In this document: piece by piece, positions 18,031 through 27,750 of the stretch | Position numbering within the stretch: the first letter of the stretch is position 1 | Layout of the letters: every line of letters starts with the position of its first letter | Source of the DNA: Paenibacillus xylanexedens | Lineage (GTDB): Bacteria > Bacillota > Bacilli > Paenibacillales > Paenibacillaceae | Length of the DNA: 64,000 nt | Direction: 5' to 3' | Assembly: GCF_001908275.1 (NCBI RefSeq) | Contig: NZ_CP018620.1 | Coordinates: forward strand, 186,001 to 250,000 | Program-made: the position numbers and the translations under genes | Notes under the pieces: generated by a model | What the model saw: the letters and a program-made list of their open reading frames with translations, nothing else | Databases searched by the model: none | What the model was told of the DNA's origin: nothing

Positions 18031-19530
18031 TTATCTCTGTATATATCGCTCCTGCCGATAGGCTGAACAATGTTCCACCCATCTTCGAGCGGCTGCCGGA
18101 TAAGAGCCCAGATGAACGTGCGTATACCCCGCCACGATGTTGCCTGCGGCATATCCCTCTTGCTTCAAGCCACTTAACCCCTTGGTCTCATACGCATAAG
18201 GGATCGTTTCTTCATCACGATAGGTCATTGTCGAATAATGAAATTCATGACCCCTAAGTACTTCACCCTTTTTCAGCAAAAAGGAATCCCGAACGCTACT
18301 TGCTTCACGGTAGCCAAGCGCAGCGCGCTTCTTCTGCATCTGCACCTGTGCGGGGATAATGCCCGCCATGTCGAAAGTAACTCCCTCTCGGTCGGTCAAC
18401 GTTTCTCCAAGCACCATGTAACCACCACACTCGGCAAATAAAGGCATGTTGGATTGTGCTGCCCGTCGAAGTCCTTCCAAGAACTTTTGGTTACCGGCAA
18501 TCTCTGCTGCAAATTCCTCTGGAAACCCGCCGCCCAAATAGACGCTATCTACATCTGTTGGAATACCTTCACCAGCGAGCGGACTGAAGTATTGTAATTG
18601 AGCCCCGGCTACTTCGAGCAATTCCAGATTATCAGGATAATAGAAATTAAATGCCGCATCGCGCGCAACGGCAATGACAGGCTGCATCGCATATGATACA
18701 TGTCGATTATTAACGTGGATCACTGAGTTGGAAAGTGACTCGTAACTTTGGCCTAATTCAGCATTAGCAGGATCAGCGTGGGCAGTAGCCGCAGGACTCA
18801 CTTCTTCTGCATTCAAAGGCGGGGCGCTTGCCGCCAGAGCCAGAAGAAGATCCAGATCGGTGCCTTCCATCAGCACATCGGCAGCCCTCTGAAATAACGG
18901 CTCCAGTTCACCACGCTCAATGGCAGGTACCAGCCCCAAATGTCTCTCCGGAATGGACATGTCCTCGTCACGCTTCAGCCAGCCAACCACCGGAATGCCG
19001 CACATCTGCTCAATGGCTTTTTTCACAATCGTATAATGACCCGCACTTCCACACCGGTTGACGATCACTCCGGCAATATTTAATTCAGGCTCCAGCTGTT
19101 GAAAACCCAGGACAATCGCGGCCGCACTGCGAGCCATGCTGCGTACGTCCACAACCAGAATCACAGGGGTCTGCGTGACCAGAGCAATCTCTGCAGTTGA
19201 GCCTGTATTGCTGAGCGGATCTTTGCCATCGTAGAGACCCATAACGCCTTCAATAATGGAAATATCATGTCCCGCCGATGCCTTCTCGAACGTATCTCTC
19301 ACGTATTCAGGCGATGTCATCCATGCATCCAGATTACGTGACGGTCTGCCCGTGACGGCGGTATGGTATGTCGGATCAATATAGTCCGGGCCACATTTGA
19401 ACCCTTGTACACTCAAGCCACGCTGAGCAAGTGCTCTCATTAGCCCCAAGGTTACTGTCGTTTTTCCTGCACCACTTCCGGTGCCTGCAATGATAAGTCG
19501 GGGTCTGGCGTTACGATCTGCAATGGTCAT
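18031..19530 (-). CDS. cbiA: Cobyrinate a,c-diamide synthase (CbiA/CobB-like), 499 aa
   Basis: An N-terminal dethiobiotin-synthetase-like ATPase domain carries GTGSGAGKTTV and CGPDYIDP. A C-terminal glutamine amidotransferase-like domain has GGGFPEEFA and a nucleophile in ECGGYMVLG, with a late His pair (HVHLG). Family enzymes amidate side chains of cobyrinic acid in cobalamin synthesis. No other corrin gene and no cobalamin riboswitch was found here, but a tetrapyrrole gene (hemD-like) lies just upstream on the same strand. ATG 19530 is preferred, 8 nt after AAGGTGG; another ATG is 6 nt earlier. Confidence 0.88.
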   Translation of the reverse strand: MTIADRNARPRLIIAGTGSGAGKTTVTLGLMRALAQRGLSVQGFKCGPDYIDPTYHTAVTGRPSRNLDAWMTSPEYVRDTFEKASAGHDISIIEGVMGLYDGKDPLSNTGSTAEIALVTQTPVILVVDVRSMARSAAAIVLGFQQLEPELNIAGVIVNRCGSAGHYTIVKKAIEQMCGIPVVGWLKRDEDMSIPERHLGLVPAIERGELEPLFQRAADVLMEGTDLDLLLALAASAPPLNAEEVSPAATAHADPANAELGQSYESLSNSVIHVNNRHVSYAMQPVIAVARDAAFNFYYPDNLELLEVAGAQLQYFSPLAGEGIPTDVDSVYLGGGFPEEFAAEIAGNQKFLEGLRRAAQSNMPLFAECGGYMVLGETLTDREGVTFDMAGIIPAQVQMQKKRAALGYREASSVRDSFLLKKGEVLRGHEFHYSTMTYRDEETIPYAYETKGLSGLKQEGYAAGNIVAGYTHVHLGSYPAAARRWVEHCSAYRQERYIQR

Positions 19531-19638
19531 CGTCATATCCACCTTTACTTCTAGATAAGAAAAGCTTCTGATCGAAGCACTATCAAGGATGTACATTCGT
19601 GTTTTAGTTATAACGTATAAATTCTATAATCTAAACAA

Positions 19639-19663
19639 AACCGCATCATATAGCGATGCGGTT
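19639..19663 (-). terminator. Terminator after the hemD-like gene
   Basis: On the minus strand AACCGCATC and GATGCGGTT pair around a 7-nt loop, followed by TTGTTT. It separates the uroporphyrinogen-III synthase gene from cbiA. Confidence 0.7.
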
Positions 19664-19735
19664 AAGATTAATGCACACTCTTTATTCATGAAGCGACGCC
19701 AAAAGCTTTTGTCGAACTGATCTAAAAGCAGGCCA

Positions 19736-20566
19736 CTAATCTCTAATCTTGGCCGCATGCCCTGCTGCAAAGTAACGTCCAAGCTCAACGATGAGTGCTC
19801 CCATCTTCTCTTCCTCCGGAATGACCAGTGCCTCAATGCCTTCTTCACGCATGGAGTTTGCGGTAACTTTACCTACAGACGCAGGAATTACACCTTGTCT
19901 GAAGGCTGCAAGCATCGGCTCAAGCTTGTCCTGGGAGGCCGCATATTGCGTCAGAAATCTAACCTGCGGCCCACTTGTGAACGCAACAGCATCTACTTCG
20001 AAATTTAGAATTTCATTCAATAACTGTTCCAGTTCTTCCTCTTCTGGCGGTACATGGCGGTAAGGAAGCACTTGTCTGACGATTGCACCTTGTTCTTCCA
20101 ACCATGCAACGAGTTTGGGAGCTGTCTCCCCATGAAGCTGCAACATAACCTTTTTCCCTGCGAGATCATGTGGGGCGAATTCTCGAATAAGCCCGTCCGT
20201 GCTACCGTCATCATCTCGTACCAGCGGTGTTAACTTGCGCTTTTTGAGCGCATTCACTGTCTTGTATCCCCTTGCCGCAATTGAGGATTCCGATAATACA
20301 TCCAACAATTGGCCTGCCACTTCCATATCCTCAGCCATTTCAAACAATGCATCCAATCCCATACCCGTAGTTAAAACCGTCCAGTCTGGCGGGTCTGAGA
20401 TCCAGGATACCAGCCCATCTCTGATACTCCGATCATCCAGGAATACGGTCCCCTGTGCCGGTCGCACAAGCGGGATTCCACCCATTTTTTCAACCAGTAT
20501 GGACATTTCTTTCGATTTTCGTGGTCCTGTCAATGCTACACGCACACCTGCCAAATGTTGAGCCAT
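19736..20566 (-). CDS. hemD: Uroporphyrinogen-III synthase family protein, 276 aa
   Basis: A two-lobed HemD fold is indicated by GVRVALTGPRKS at the N-terminus, a central crossover, and DAVAFTSGPQVR followed by ASVGKVTANSMREEG in the second lobe, the usual HemD signature regions. It cyclises hydroxymethylbilane to uroporphyrinogen III, the branch point for haem, sirohaem and corrins. It stands alone rather than in a hemACDBL cluster, so it may be a second copy serving sirohaem or the corrin branch (inference). The start ATG lies 7 nt after GGGGGG. Confidence 0.83.
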   Translation of the reverse strand: MAQHLAGVRVALTGPRKSKEMSILVEKMGGIPLVRPAQGTVFLDDRSIRDGLVSWISDPPDWTVLTTGMGLDALFEMAEDMEVAGQLLDVLSESSIAARGYKTVNALKKRKLTPLVRDDDGSTDGLIREFAPHDLAGKKVMLQLHGETAPKLVAWLEEQGAIVRQVLPYRHVPPEEEELEQLLNEILNFEVDAVAFTSGPQVRFLTQYAASQDKLEPMLAAFRQGVIPASVGKVTANSMREEGIEALVIPEEEKMGALIVELGRYFAAGHAAKIRD

Positions 20567-20696
20567 TCATGTTCCCCCCGTTAGTTCAGCCGAATGTTCA
20601 TCAGTCTGACTACAGTATACAGGGTACTTCTGTGAAGGGAAACTGTGCTTTCCCTCTTTTTGCCCGTTCATCTATAAGGATTTTTGATGGAATGCA

Positions 20697-21899
20697 TCAG
20701 GAAGGCTGGAGTTCTCCGCCATGAGAATCTTTCCGTCTTTTCTCTCCGTCCTTCTCCAAATCAGCCGATTTTTGTTCCGGCTCAGGTTTCTCTTTCTTTG
20801 ACTGGTCTCCCGATCTCTGTTGGGTAGATTCTTTTTTATCCTTTTTGCGAGGACGAAGGAAAAGAAACAGCACAATAGGGAACATCACTTCAAATACAAT
20901 GGCGATCCATGTCCATTCCCGGGTAAATCGATAAAGCTGAATGGCGTTTCTGAAAAACCAGAATGCACAAACAAAGCCTAACAATGCAACCGGACCTGTC
21001 ATGACCTTTCCCGAAACTTTCGGAATCATTCGCTTCAGTCCCCAACAGACAAAGTACAGATCAAATGCAATTTTGGTAATCATGGTAGGCAAGGTTGCCG
21101 CTGCAAGCGCCAGGTCAAACCGGTCCAGAAAATCACTAATTTGCAACTGCCTTGCGAGTTCATACGAAGGGTATACTAGTCTGGAGGCAATGGGCACACC
21201 AATCGACGTGATGGTTTCCACCATAATCAGCATCATCACCAATCCCGAGATAATGATGCCCCATAACACAGGCTTGAAGCGAAAATCACTGCCCTTAACG
21301 ACAAAAGGTAAGGCGATCATCTCCCCATAAAAAGAAAATATGTACCAACTCCCTTTGCCTACACCTGCCGTATCGACATGAAAATAGGGCATCAGATTAT
21401 CCATATTCAACTGCTGAATAAGCATGAAAGGCACAATGATAGAGTTCAACAGGAACAGGGTAACATATAGTTCTGACATTCCGATCAACGAACCAAGCCC
21501 GCCTCTGACGATAAATACCGCCATAATCATGAGTGACAATACCACAATGGATATCGGCGTTGTCTCTAGCAAGGTTATACTTACATAGTCACCAATTAAT
21601 CGGATATCTCTTGCGAATATGAAGAAAAAAAACAAAATGTACATCACGCCTGCGAGCCTTCCCATAAAGGGGAACCGGTCAGCAAGGGCCTCAAACAGAT
21701 CCTGATTCGGAAATCTCCGCTGAATCCGACTTACCATCCACATGGATATAATCATCACGAAAATAACTGGCACATACGAGAGATAAGCGTGCTGTTCCGC
21801 ATAAAAAATGGCCTGTGCATGGGGTTGAATCAACGTGCCCGTAATACTGAGTAGCAGCACGAGTAGTACAATCTGTCGAGAAGTCACACTTTGATTCAT
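20697..21899 (-). CDS. GerAB/GerBB-family spore germination permease, 400 aa
   Basis: An amino acid permease-like membrane protein with about ten hydrophobic helices. It forms the ligand-binding subunit of a GerA-type germinant receptor in the spore inner membrane. The final ~55 residues are a charged Lys/Glu/Ser-rich tail that is longer than in typical members (about 365 aa). ATG 21899 is preferred, 6 nt after AAGGAGG. It is the last gene of the operon, order A-C-small-B. The 130-bp gap to hemD shows no further gene. Confidence 0.9.
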   Translation of the reverse strand: MNQSVTSRQIVLLVLLLSITGTLIQPHAQAIFYAEQHAYLSYVPVIFVMIISMWMVSRIQRRFPNQDLFEALADRFPFMGRLAGVMYILFFFFIFARDIRLIGDYVSITLLETTPISIVVLSLMIMAVFIVRGGLGSLIGMSELYVTLFLLNSIIVPFMLIQQLNMDNLMPYFHVDTAGVGKGSWYIFSFYGEMIALPFVVKGSDFRFKPVLWGIIISGLVMMLIMVETITSIGVPIASRLVYPSYELARQLQISDFLDRFDLALAAATLPTMITKIAFDLYFVCWGLKRMIPKVSGKVMTGPVALLGFVCAFWFFRNAIQLYRFTREWTWIAIVFEVMFPIVLFLFLRPRKKDKKESTQQRSGDQSKKEKPEPEQKSADLEKDGEKRRKDSHGGELQPS

Positions 21900-21954
21900 A
21901 CAATACCTCCTTTCCATCATTCAAACTGTACTCCGCACCATTTCTAGCCCGTAT

Positions 21955-22176
21955 CTATGGTAGCGGCAAGAATCGCTGGATGACATGGCTGATCCATACC
22001 GCTACAAAAAAGGTTTTACTTAAATGGGTTACATAGAGCCATAGGCCTGTCCCTAATGCAATGAGGCCATAGGATAACCAGCGATTAATGACCGCCGCCT
22101 GCTTCAGATGTCTGAAGTCCATCACAATTACAACGATGACCATCCCCAGATAGGTGAACAAAAGTGGTTTAATCAT
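21955..22176 (-). CDS. Small two-helix membrane protein in the ger operon, 73 aa
   Basis: It starts at ATG 22176, 9 nt after GGAGG, overlapping the end of the GerAC gene by 8 nt, and ends 55 nt before the GerAB gene. Two hydrophobic stretches (about 3-20 and 32-63) predict a hairpin membrane protein. The overlap and shared direction indicate it belongs to the receptor operon. Small extra membrane subunits are known in some ger operons. It may tune receptor assembly, but no function can be read from the sequence. Confidence 0.75.
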   Translation of the reverse strand: MIKPLLFTYLGMVIVVIVMDFRHLKQAAVINRWLSYGLIALGTGLWLYVTHLSKTFFVAVWISHVIQRFLPLP

Positions 22177-23368
22177 GTACGATATCCTCCTCAACGACAC
22201 CGATCGGTTTATTGACTACCCCTACATTTTCAATAATGACGTGGGGGATAACGTTCACCTCAACATCAGGATAGATGTCATCCCATCGATCCTTCATTTT
22301 GTCCCACTCTTTAGGCAAGTGTTGATGGATCGACCGACCAATCCCGAGAATATCTGCATGATATTTTCGCTGTATTAATCGAACCCCTTCAACGATATCC
22401 TCTTTTATTTTTTTGTGGATCGCGTCATTTAATTTTAAAATCTCTTTTTCACGCAAATCACCGTAATTTGATTCGTTATCTACAACCACGCCTTTGGCGT
22501 ACAATTGAACGGTCACAGTAACCTTGTCATTCTTGACACTGGGGTGCAACGAAGAATTGTTCTCATTCAGCTTGATGAATATATCTCCTTCTCCTCGCGG
22601 AGCCTTGACCATAACTTCCGGCGCATTGGCTTCCCCCATAGCGAGGATCAGGGCATCGGCGGGAGCCTTGTCAATCATGCCAACCAGCTTGTCTTTCTTG
22701 AACACAGCCAATCCATCCAGCTTGATATTTGTTTTGGCATCCTTCCAATCTTTTGGGACATTTTCCACTTTCGAAGCAACCGGCAGGAACGGATCTACAC
22801 CATCACTAAGAATGGCATCTATAAACGTTTTGAGTGAACGTGGATTACGCATATTTAGAAAGCACAGCTCTCTCACCATCTCGGATGGGAATTTTTCTAT
22901 AGGTGCATCCGTATCCATCACGGCGTATGCCTCACCTTTTGTGACGACTGGCAATGCTGAGAATCGGTTAAGCGGGTAACGTGTAAACAAATCGAGCATG
23001 GAGGCAACGCCGTCCCGGGCAAGATCTTCCCCAATGAGCATGGTACGGCGGTGCGCATAATAAATCTTGCGAGATAGCGCTTTTTGGCCCTCAAGTGTAG
23101 TCCCCCGTAGCGTCTTCGCCGTGTTGGACAACATGAACCATGATTTGTCCCCGCTTGTACCTCCGCCGCCTCCCGTACTGCCAGAAGAACCGGATTGACC
23201 GGGAAGCGCAATCTGCAGACTGGATCTGTAGTTCTCCCCTTCCTTATCAATGGCAATTCCAATTACAAAGGCAATATCATTAATCTCCTTACGATCCCAG
23301 CATCCTGCTATGAAAAGGGTACACAGCAGTAACATCAACACAGCGCGGAATTTACGAATAAGAAACAT
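22169..23368 (-). CDS. Ger(x)C-family spore germination lipoprotein, 399 aa
   Basis: A signal peptide ends in a lipobox LFIAGC, and the Cys is followed by WDRKEIND, the hallmark of the GerAC family. The mature protein is anchored in the outer leaflet of the spore inner membrane as the C subunit of a germinant receptor. A Ser/Gly-rich linker lies near residue 60. ATG 23368 is chosen because it gives a proper signal peptide and has AAGGATGG upstream; it lies 4 nt after the GerAA stop. Confidence 0.9.
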   Translation of the reverse strand: MFLIRKFRAVLMLLLCTLFIAGCWDRKEINDIAFVIGIAIDKEGENYRSSLQIALPGQSGSSGSTGGGGGTSGDKSWFMLSNTAKTLRGTTLEGQKALSRKIYYAHRRTMLIGEDLARDGVASMLDLFTRYPLNRFSALPVVTKGEAYAVMDTDAPIEKFPSEMVRELCFLNMRNPRSLKTFIDAILSDGVDPFLPVASKVENVPKDWKDAKTNIKLDGLAVFKKDKLVGMIDKAPADALILAMGEANAPEVMVKAPRGEGDIFIKLNENNSSLHPSVKNDKVTVTVQLYAKGVVVDNESNYGDLREKEILKLNDAIHKKIKEDIVEGVRLIQRKYHADILGIGRSIHQHLPKEWDKMKDRWDDIYPDVEVNVIPHVIIENVGVVNKPIGVVEEDIVHD

Positions 23369-23372
23369 GTGT

Positions 23373-24968
23373 TCACCATCCTTCCTCAGCTTCAGGCGAA
23401 CCATTGATCTTGTCATTCATCCGTTTCTGGTTATCCTGAACCGTAGAAGGACGATGGATCATTTTCCACCACGGCACACGAATGAGAATATCTTTGGTAT
23501 CTGTTTTACTGTACGGGCTAAGACCGGAGAGGTAAGGCACCCCGAACGAAGTCATCTGTGTCAGATGCACCGAAATCAGGACCAAACCGATTACAATCCC
23601 GTATAGTCCGAGCATGCCCGCCAGTAACATGATCGGAAATCGCAATAGGCGTACGGTGATCGCAAAGTTAAAACGCGGAATTGTAAAGGAAGCTATACCT
23701 GTCATGGATACGATAATAACCATTGGTGCGGACACAATCCCTGCCTGAACTGCGGCCTGCCCGATCACGAGCGCACCGAGAATACTAACTGCCTGACCTA
23801 CCGTTTTCGGTAACCTGACCCCCGCTTCACGGAGGGCTTCGAACGATAACTCCATGATGAGGGCTTCCACCAAAGCCGGAAAAGGGATCGCTTCCCGTGC
23901 ACCGGCAATACTCAGAATCAGCGTGGTAGGTAACATATCCTGATGAAATGTCGTTATCGAGATGTATAGCGCTGGTAGAAATAGAGCAATGGCTACGAAT
24001 AAAAAGCGAATCCAGCGCACCAGATTACTGATGAAGAATCGTTCATAGTAGTCCTCACTGGCCTGCAGCATCTGCCACATCGTGACTGGAGCAATCAGCG
24101 CAAAGGGAGTACCGTCTACCATAATGGCAAACCGCCCTTCCAGCAGATTGCCCGCCACCGTATCCGGACGCTCGGAATAGTGCATCTGCGGGAATGGAGA
24201 ATACGGGTGGTCTTCAATCAGTTCCTCGATATAACCTGACTCCAGAATGCCATCGATTTTGATTTTTTCCAGGCGTTTCTTCACATCCCGGATCAACTTC
24301 GGATCAGCAATATCCTCCATATAAGTCAGAACGATATCTGTCTTGGTTTCTGTGCCGAGGGTCATACTCACCATCTTGAGAGAGGGGGTTTTGAGCTTGA
24401 ATCGCAATAAAGCTGTATTGACACGGAGTGTTTCGGTGAATCCTTCCCGTGGTCCCCGAATCACAGACTCCGTTTGTGGCTCCTCCACCCCACGTCTGAC
24501 GCCGCCTTTAACGTTGAACATCCAAGCTTCATCTCTTCCATCGACCACCAGAAGTGCGGAAGATGCCAGTACCCCTTCTGTCGCAGCAGCCCAGGTTTTA
24601 ACCCGCTTCACCTGCGTCAGCTCAACGGTTGTATCATCCAGTGGAACATCAGGTTCATCTGTGCGCTGCTGCACCAGACCTCGAATAATCGGACGCAGCA
24701 TATGCTCCTGGATATCAGCCGAGTTAACAATGCCTTCAATATAAACCAGAAGTCCTTTGACTTCCGGCGTAATCATGACGTTGCGGAAAACCACATCAGA
24801 ACAATCGGAGAAGATCTCTTTCACTGCTTTAATCTGAGTTTCATGTATTGTGCTGATGGGTTGCCGAATAAAAGGTGGGGACGGCAATCCCAGAGGGATA
24901 TGTTTTTTTTCTTCTGGAGCTCGTTCGGGTTGTCGGGACTTGTCTTTCCCAGATGTTTTGTCCGCCAT
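23373..24968 (-). CDS. GerAA-family spore germination protein, 531 aa
   Basis: A large hydrophilic N-terminal half has the GerA features TKTDIVLTYMEDIAD and GNLLEGRFAIMVDGTP. The C-terminal half has about five membrane helices ending at about residue 480, then a short basic tail. GerAA subunits oligomerise into ion channels in the spore inner membrane that open when the B subunit binds germinant. It is the first gene of the operon, with GGAGGGG upstream of the ATG. I did not find a convincing sigma-G promoter by eye in 24969-25078. Confidence 0.92.
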   Translation of the reverse strand: MADKTSGKDKSRQPERAPEEKKHIPLGLPSPPFIRQPISTIHETQIKAVKEIFSDCSDVVFRNVMITPEVKGLLVYIEGIVNSADIQEHMLRPIIRGLVQQRTDEPDVPLDDTTVELTQVKRVKTWAAATEGVLASSALLVVDGRDEAWMFNVKGGVRRGVEEPQTESVIRGPREGFTETLRVNTALLRFKLKTPSLKMVSMTLGTETKTDIVLTYMEDIADPKLIRDVKKRLEKIKIDGILESGYIEELIEDHPYSPFPQMHYSERPDTVAGNLLEGRFAIMVDGTPFALIAPVTMWQMLQASEDYYERFFISNLVRWIRFLFVAIALFLPALYISITTFHQDMLPTTLILSIAGAREAIPFPALVEALIMELSFEALREAGVRLPKTVGQAVSILGALVIGQAAVQAGIVSAPMVIIVSMTGIASFTIPRFNFAITVRLLRFPIMLLAGMLGLYGIVIGLVLISVHLTQMTSFGVPYLSGLSPYSKTDTKDILIRVPWWKMIHRPSTVQDNQKRMNDKINGSPEAEEGW

Positions 24969-25078
24969 ATGCCGCCCCTCCGTTCTTGTTTTTATACAAG
25001 GTAGCTTGTGCCAGACAGCTGGAAATTATGTGGTCTTTTTTGCAAAATTACGATTAAATTCTCTGAGTTCAGACAGCA

Positions 25079-25112
25079 AAAAGGCCTCTGTATTTAACAG
25101 AGACCTTCCTGA
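25079..25112 (-). terminator. Terminator after the 111-aa hypothetical gene
   Basis: On the minus strand AAGGTCTCTGT and ACAGAGGCCTT pair around a 5-nt loop and are followed by TTT. It separates the gene at 25145 from the ger operon. Confidence 0.8.
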
Positions 25113-25144
25113 ATATTCCAAATCCTGTTCAACCTATTTTTTAG

Positions 25145-25480
25145 TTAATCCGCAAAATAATCTTCAGGCACATAACGAATCTCCGACTTCGCATAGATGC
25201 TTAGCGTGTGGCTCTCCCTGTCGTATACTACCCGTTCACCATCTACGTAGTACCAGTGTTTCAAAAGGGGCTGATCCTTGCGTTGGACGAATCGAAATAC
25301 ATTCAGTTCCTGTCTAAGCTCCATAATCTGTTCCACAATCTGCTCGTCCAGACCCGTAACGGTAAATATGAAACTTGTACCCTCCTGTTGGAACCGATAG
25401 GACAGGGAATCTGTTTTGCTATTAGCTAATCCTCGTCCGGTCACCGCATGTTTAACCATAAACCATTCCTGTTGCGCCAT
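25145..25480 (-). CDS. Hypothetical protein, 111 aa
   Basis: A small soluble alpha/beta protein with no signal peptide, membrane helix or known motif. It has several aromatic residues (KHWYYVDGERVVYD, about 70-83) and an acidic end. The start is well supported: GGAGG lies 10 nt before ATG 25480. It is followed by its own terminator, and it lies 44 nt downstream of the pirin gene on the same strand, so the two may share a transcript. No function can be assigned. Confidence 0.7.
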   Translation of the reverse strand: MAQQEWFMVKHAVTGRGLANSKTDSLSYRFQQEGTSFIFTVTGLDEQIVEQIMELRQELNVFRFVQRKDQPLLKHWYYVDGERVVYDRESHTLSIYAKSEIRYVPEDYFAD

Positions 25481-25524
25481 ACGTGTATATCCTCCTTCAT
25501 CTTGGAGTTCATTTCATCAGCCAT

Positions 25525-26226
25525 CTACGGCAAATCAATAATCATATAGAACGTATCTTCGTTTCCTTGCAGTTCGATTGAATCCCGCTGTTCCACACGA
25601 GCCGTGTCGCCTTCGTTCAACAGGTACTCTCCATCCAATCCCAGCTTGCCTTCGATGGAGAAAATGTACATTCGGCGGCCTGCATCCTGATTAAAGGTTA
25701 ACGTTTCGTCTTTGGCTAATCGGCCAAGGTAGATCGTCATATCCTGATGAATGGTCGCAACTCTTGGTCCCCCATCTGGGGATACAATCGGCACGAGTGC
25801 TCCTGCCAATGCCGCTGGATCAAATGATGTCGTCTCATAGGAGGGCTCCAACCCTCTTGTCTGTGGCATGAACCAGAGCTGAAGCAAACGTACTTCTTCG
25901 GTATCGGATGCATTATGTTCGGTATGAATCATGCCACTGCCTGCTGACATCCGCTGGATACCACCAAAGCCTGTAACGGCTACATTGCCCAGATTATCTT
26001 CATGTCGCAACTTGCCGTTCAGTACGATCGATACAATCTCCATATCACTATGCGGGTGAGCTCCAAAACCGCGACCAGGCGCAATCACATCGTCGTTCGC
26101 TACCCGCATCGGTCCAAACGCCGTATTCTCCGGGTCTTGGTATTCTCCGAAAGAAAAGCTGTGACTACCACGGAGCCAGCCTCGATCGAAGCTGGAGCGG
26201 GCATCGGATGGAATGACGTTAATCAT
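25525..26226 (-). CDS. Pirin-family bicupin protein, 233 aa
   Basis: A pirin fold: N-terminal SFSFGEYQDP, then the metal-binding cluster HPHSDMEIV with HTEH further on, as in YhhW/pirin quercetinases. It probably binds Fe or another divalent metal; some relatives have quercetin dioxygenase activity, others are redox sensors. ATG 26226 is preferred because AAGGAGG lies 9 nt upstream; the ATG three codons earlier abuts the ribosome-binding site. It sits with DoxX on the same strand, a combination often seen in electrophile or oxidative stress loci. Confidence 0.87.
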   Translation of the reverse strand: MINVIPSDARSSFDRGWLRGSHSFSFGEYQDPENTAFGPMRVANDDVIAPGRGFGAHPHSDMEIVSIVLNGKLRHEDNLGNVAVTGFGGIQRMSAGSGMIHTEHNASDTEEVRLLQLWFMPQTRGLEPSYETTSFDPAALAGALVPIVSPDGGPRVATIHQDMTIYLGRLAKDETLTFNQDAGRRMYIFSIEGKLGLDGEYLLNEGDTARVEQRDSIELQGNEDTFYMIIDLP

Positions 26227-26424
26227 AAAATGCATCCTCCTTATTTTTTCTTAGTAGCATACTTATTCTCATTGTAACAAACCATAGGCATGTCGTCCAA
26301 ACGAAAAAAGTTCTCTACTGATCAGCCCGGTTCGCAAATCAATTCCCGAACCGGCCTGGCCAATAAAGAACCTCATTACAGGACTAATCCTGCACTTCAT
26401 TATTTTTAGCAATCGTTAGTTAAA

Positions 26425-26838
26425 TCAAGCACTCACATTCTGGCGAGCGTTCCCCTGTCTGGAGAACAGATAATCCACGGCCAGGAGGCGGCTTCCTGTG
26501 AAGAGCAGTGTCAGGGAACCCGCAAGTAGCAGGTAATCTAACTCGGTACCACTCAGGAACGGCTCACCCACTTTGGCTGTAAACAGAACGCCAACCATCA
26601 CGATGGCAAACAGGGCAGCAAACACACGTGTTCCCAGACCCAGAATCATCGCTGCACCACCTACCAACTCAATGATGGCTACAACGGATGCAAGAAATCC
26701 GGGAATACCAATGCTTTCGAAAAAACCTACCGTACCGCTGATTCCACCTTCGAATTTACTCCAGCCGTGCAATACAAAGATCAAACCAATCATAATCCTT
26801 GAGAAAAATAATCCAATCTCTACACTTTTATTATTCAT
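26425..26838 (-). CDS. DoxX-family membrane protein, 137 aa
   Basis: Four hydrophobic helices cover most of the protein, with the DoxX pattern LGxGWxKF-like (LHGWSKFEGG) early and GGAAMILGLGTR in the middle. DoxX proteins are small quinone-linked or thiol-stress membrane components; the activity here is unknown. Two ATGs lie 6 nt apart (26844 and 26838); the second has the better spacing from AGGAAG. A CGAACCGG hairpin without a T run (26328-26355) lies between its stop and the pirin gene. Confidence 0.85.
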   Translation of the reverse strand: MNNKSVEIGLFFSRIMIGLIFVLHGWSKFEGGISGTVGFFESIGIPGFLASVVAIIELVGGAAMILGLGTRVFAALFAIVMVGVLFTAKVGEPFLSGTELDYLLLAGSLTLLFTGSRLLAVDYLFSRQGNARQNVSA

Positions 26839-26888
26839 GTTCATCTTCCTTCCTCATTATATTCGACTTCACATTTAGCCCAATTAAT

Positions 26889-27749
26889 CTATCCGATGGA
26901 CCAAACAAACAAGATAGACAGCAACAGGAAAACAGTAGCCGACATCAGAACAGCATAACGTGGCAACCTCAGTGTCACGTCCTGTTCCGGGTCCAGCAGA
27001 CGTGAAATTCGGACATTCACCGACGTATCCGCAAATGAGGATTGAACGGTCAGTTCTTTGGCCCCCCAAGGTTCAGGACAAGCACGGAGCAGCTTGAGCA
27101 AAGCACTGCCAATGCCTGCCACATTACCTGTACGCTCAATGGCCTCATTGTCTGCCAAAATTTCTCTAACGATATTGTAATGTTTCGAAGTATGCTTCAA
27201 TACGGGAATATACGGCATCATGATTGCAAATACCGATAACAGTGTCGTCTTCAGTGGGTCACGGTGCCACAGATGATGGACTTCGTGATACACAACTGCA
27301 GTCTCCTCTTCTGCATCCAGCATCGTCAGAAGCCCCGTGGAGAGTACGATACAAGGCCTCCATAAACCAATTGTAAATGCAACCGGAGAATGCTTGTCCA
27401 CCACAATGAATCCCGGCTGTCCGAGATGGTGATACTTGGATTCCAGTTCGCGAGACAATGCACGCACTTCCATGGAGCGAAGCTTACGTACGGCTGCTCT
27501 GGTTTTCATCATACGAACCGTTAGCAACCAGCCTGTTCCTGCAAAGGTCAGCAATACCAGTGCCAGCAGGAAATGTCCAACGGATAACCAACCCAGTCGA
27601 CTCATCCAATGATTGCAGAGCCAGAGCAGGTTAAACGGGATATCCCAGCCAAAAATTTTGTACATCGCGTACATGAACATCTGCATGAACACGAGTAACG
27701 GAATGCCAAACCCGACGGTAAACAAAAGTTTCGAGCGGGTCTTCCACAT
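26889..27749 (-). CDS. M56-family (BlaR1/MecR1-type) membrane metalloprotease without sensor domain, 286 aa
   Basis: Membrane helices surround a cytosolic zinc-protease segment with HEVHH (the HExxH motif) and a downstream ADNEAIE glutamate ligand. BlaR1 proteins cleave the BlaI repressor when a C-terminal beta-lactam-binding domain senses drug. This one ends right after its last helix and lacks that domain, so the inducer must differ or be sensed in the membrane. Its ATG lies 1 nt after the blaI-like stop; the pair forms an operon. Confidence 0.87.
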   Translation of the reverse strand: MWKTRSKLLFTVGFGIPLLVFMQMFMYAMYKIFGWDIPFNLLWLCNHWMSRLGWLSVGHFLLALVLLTFAGTGWLLTVRMMKTRAAVRKLRSMEVRALSRELESKYHHLGQPGFIVVDKHSPVAFTIGLWRPCIVLSTGLLTMLDAEEETAVVYHEVHHLWHRDPLKTTLLSVFAIMMPYIPVLKHTSKHYNIVREILADNEAIERTGNVAGIGSALLKLLRACPEPWGAKELTVQSSFADTSVNVRISRLLDPEQDVTLRLPRYAVLMSATVFLLLSILFVWSIG

Positions 27750-27750
27750 C

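Noticed and set aside
20637..20661. Terminator-like hairpin GGGAAA...TTTCCC with a T run on the plus strand
   Set aside because: No plus-strand gene ends here, and on the minus strand the T run is on the wrong side.
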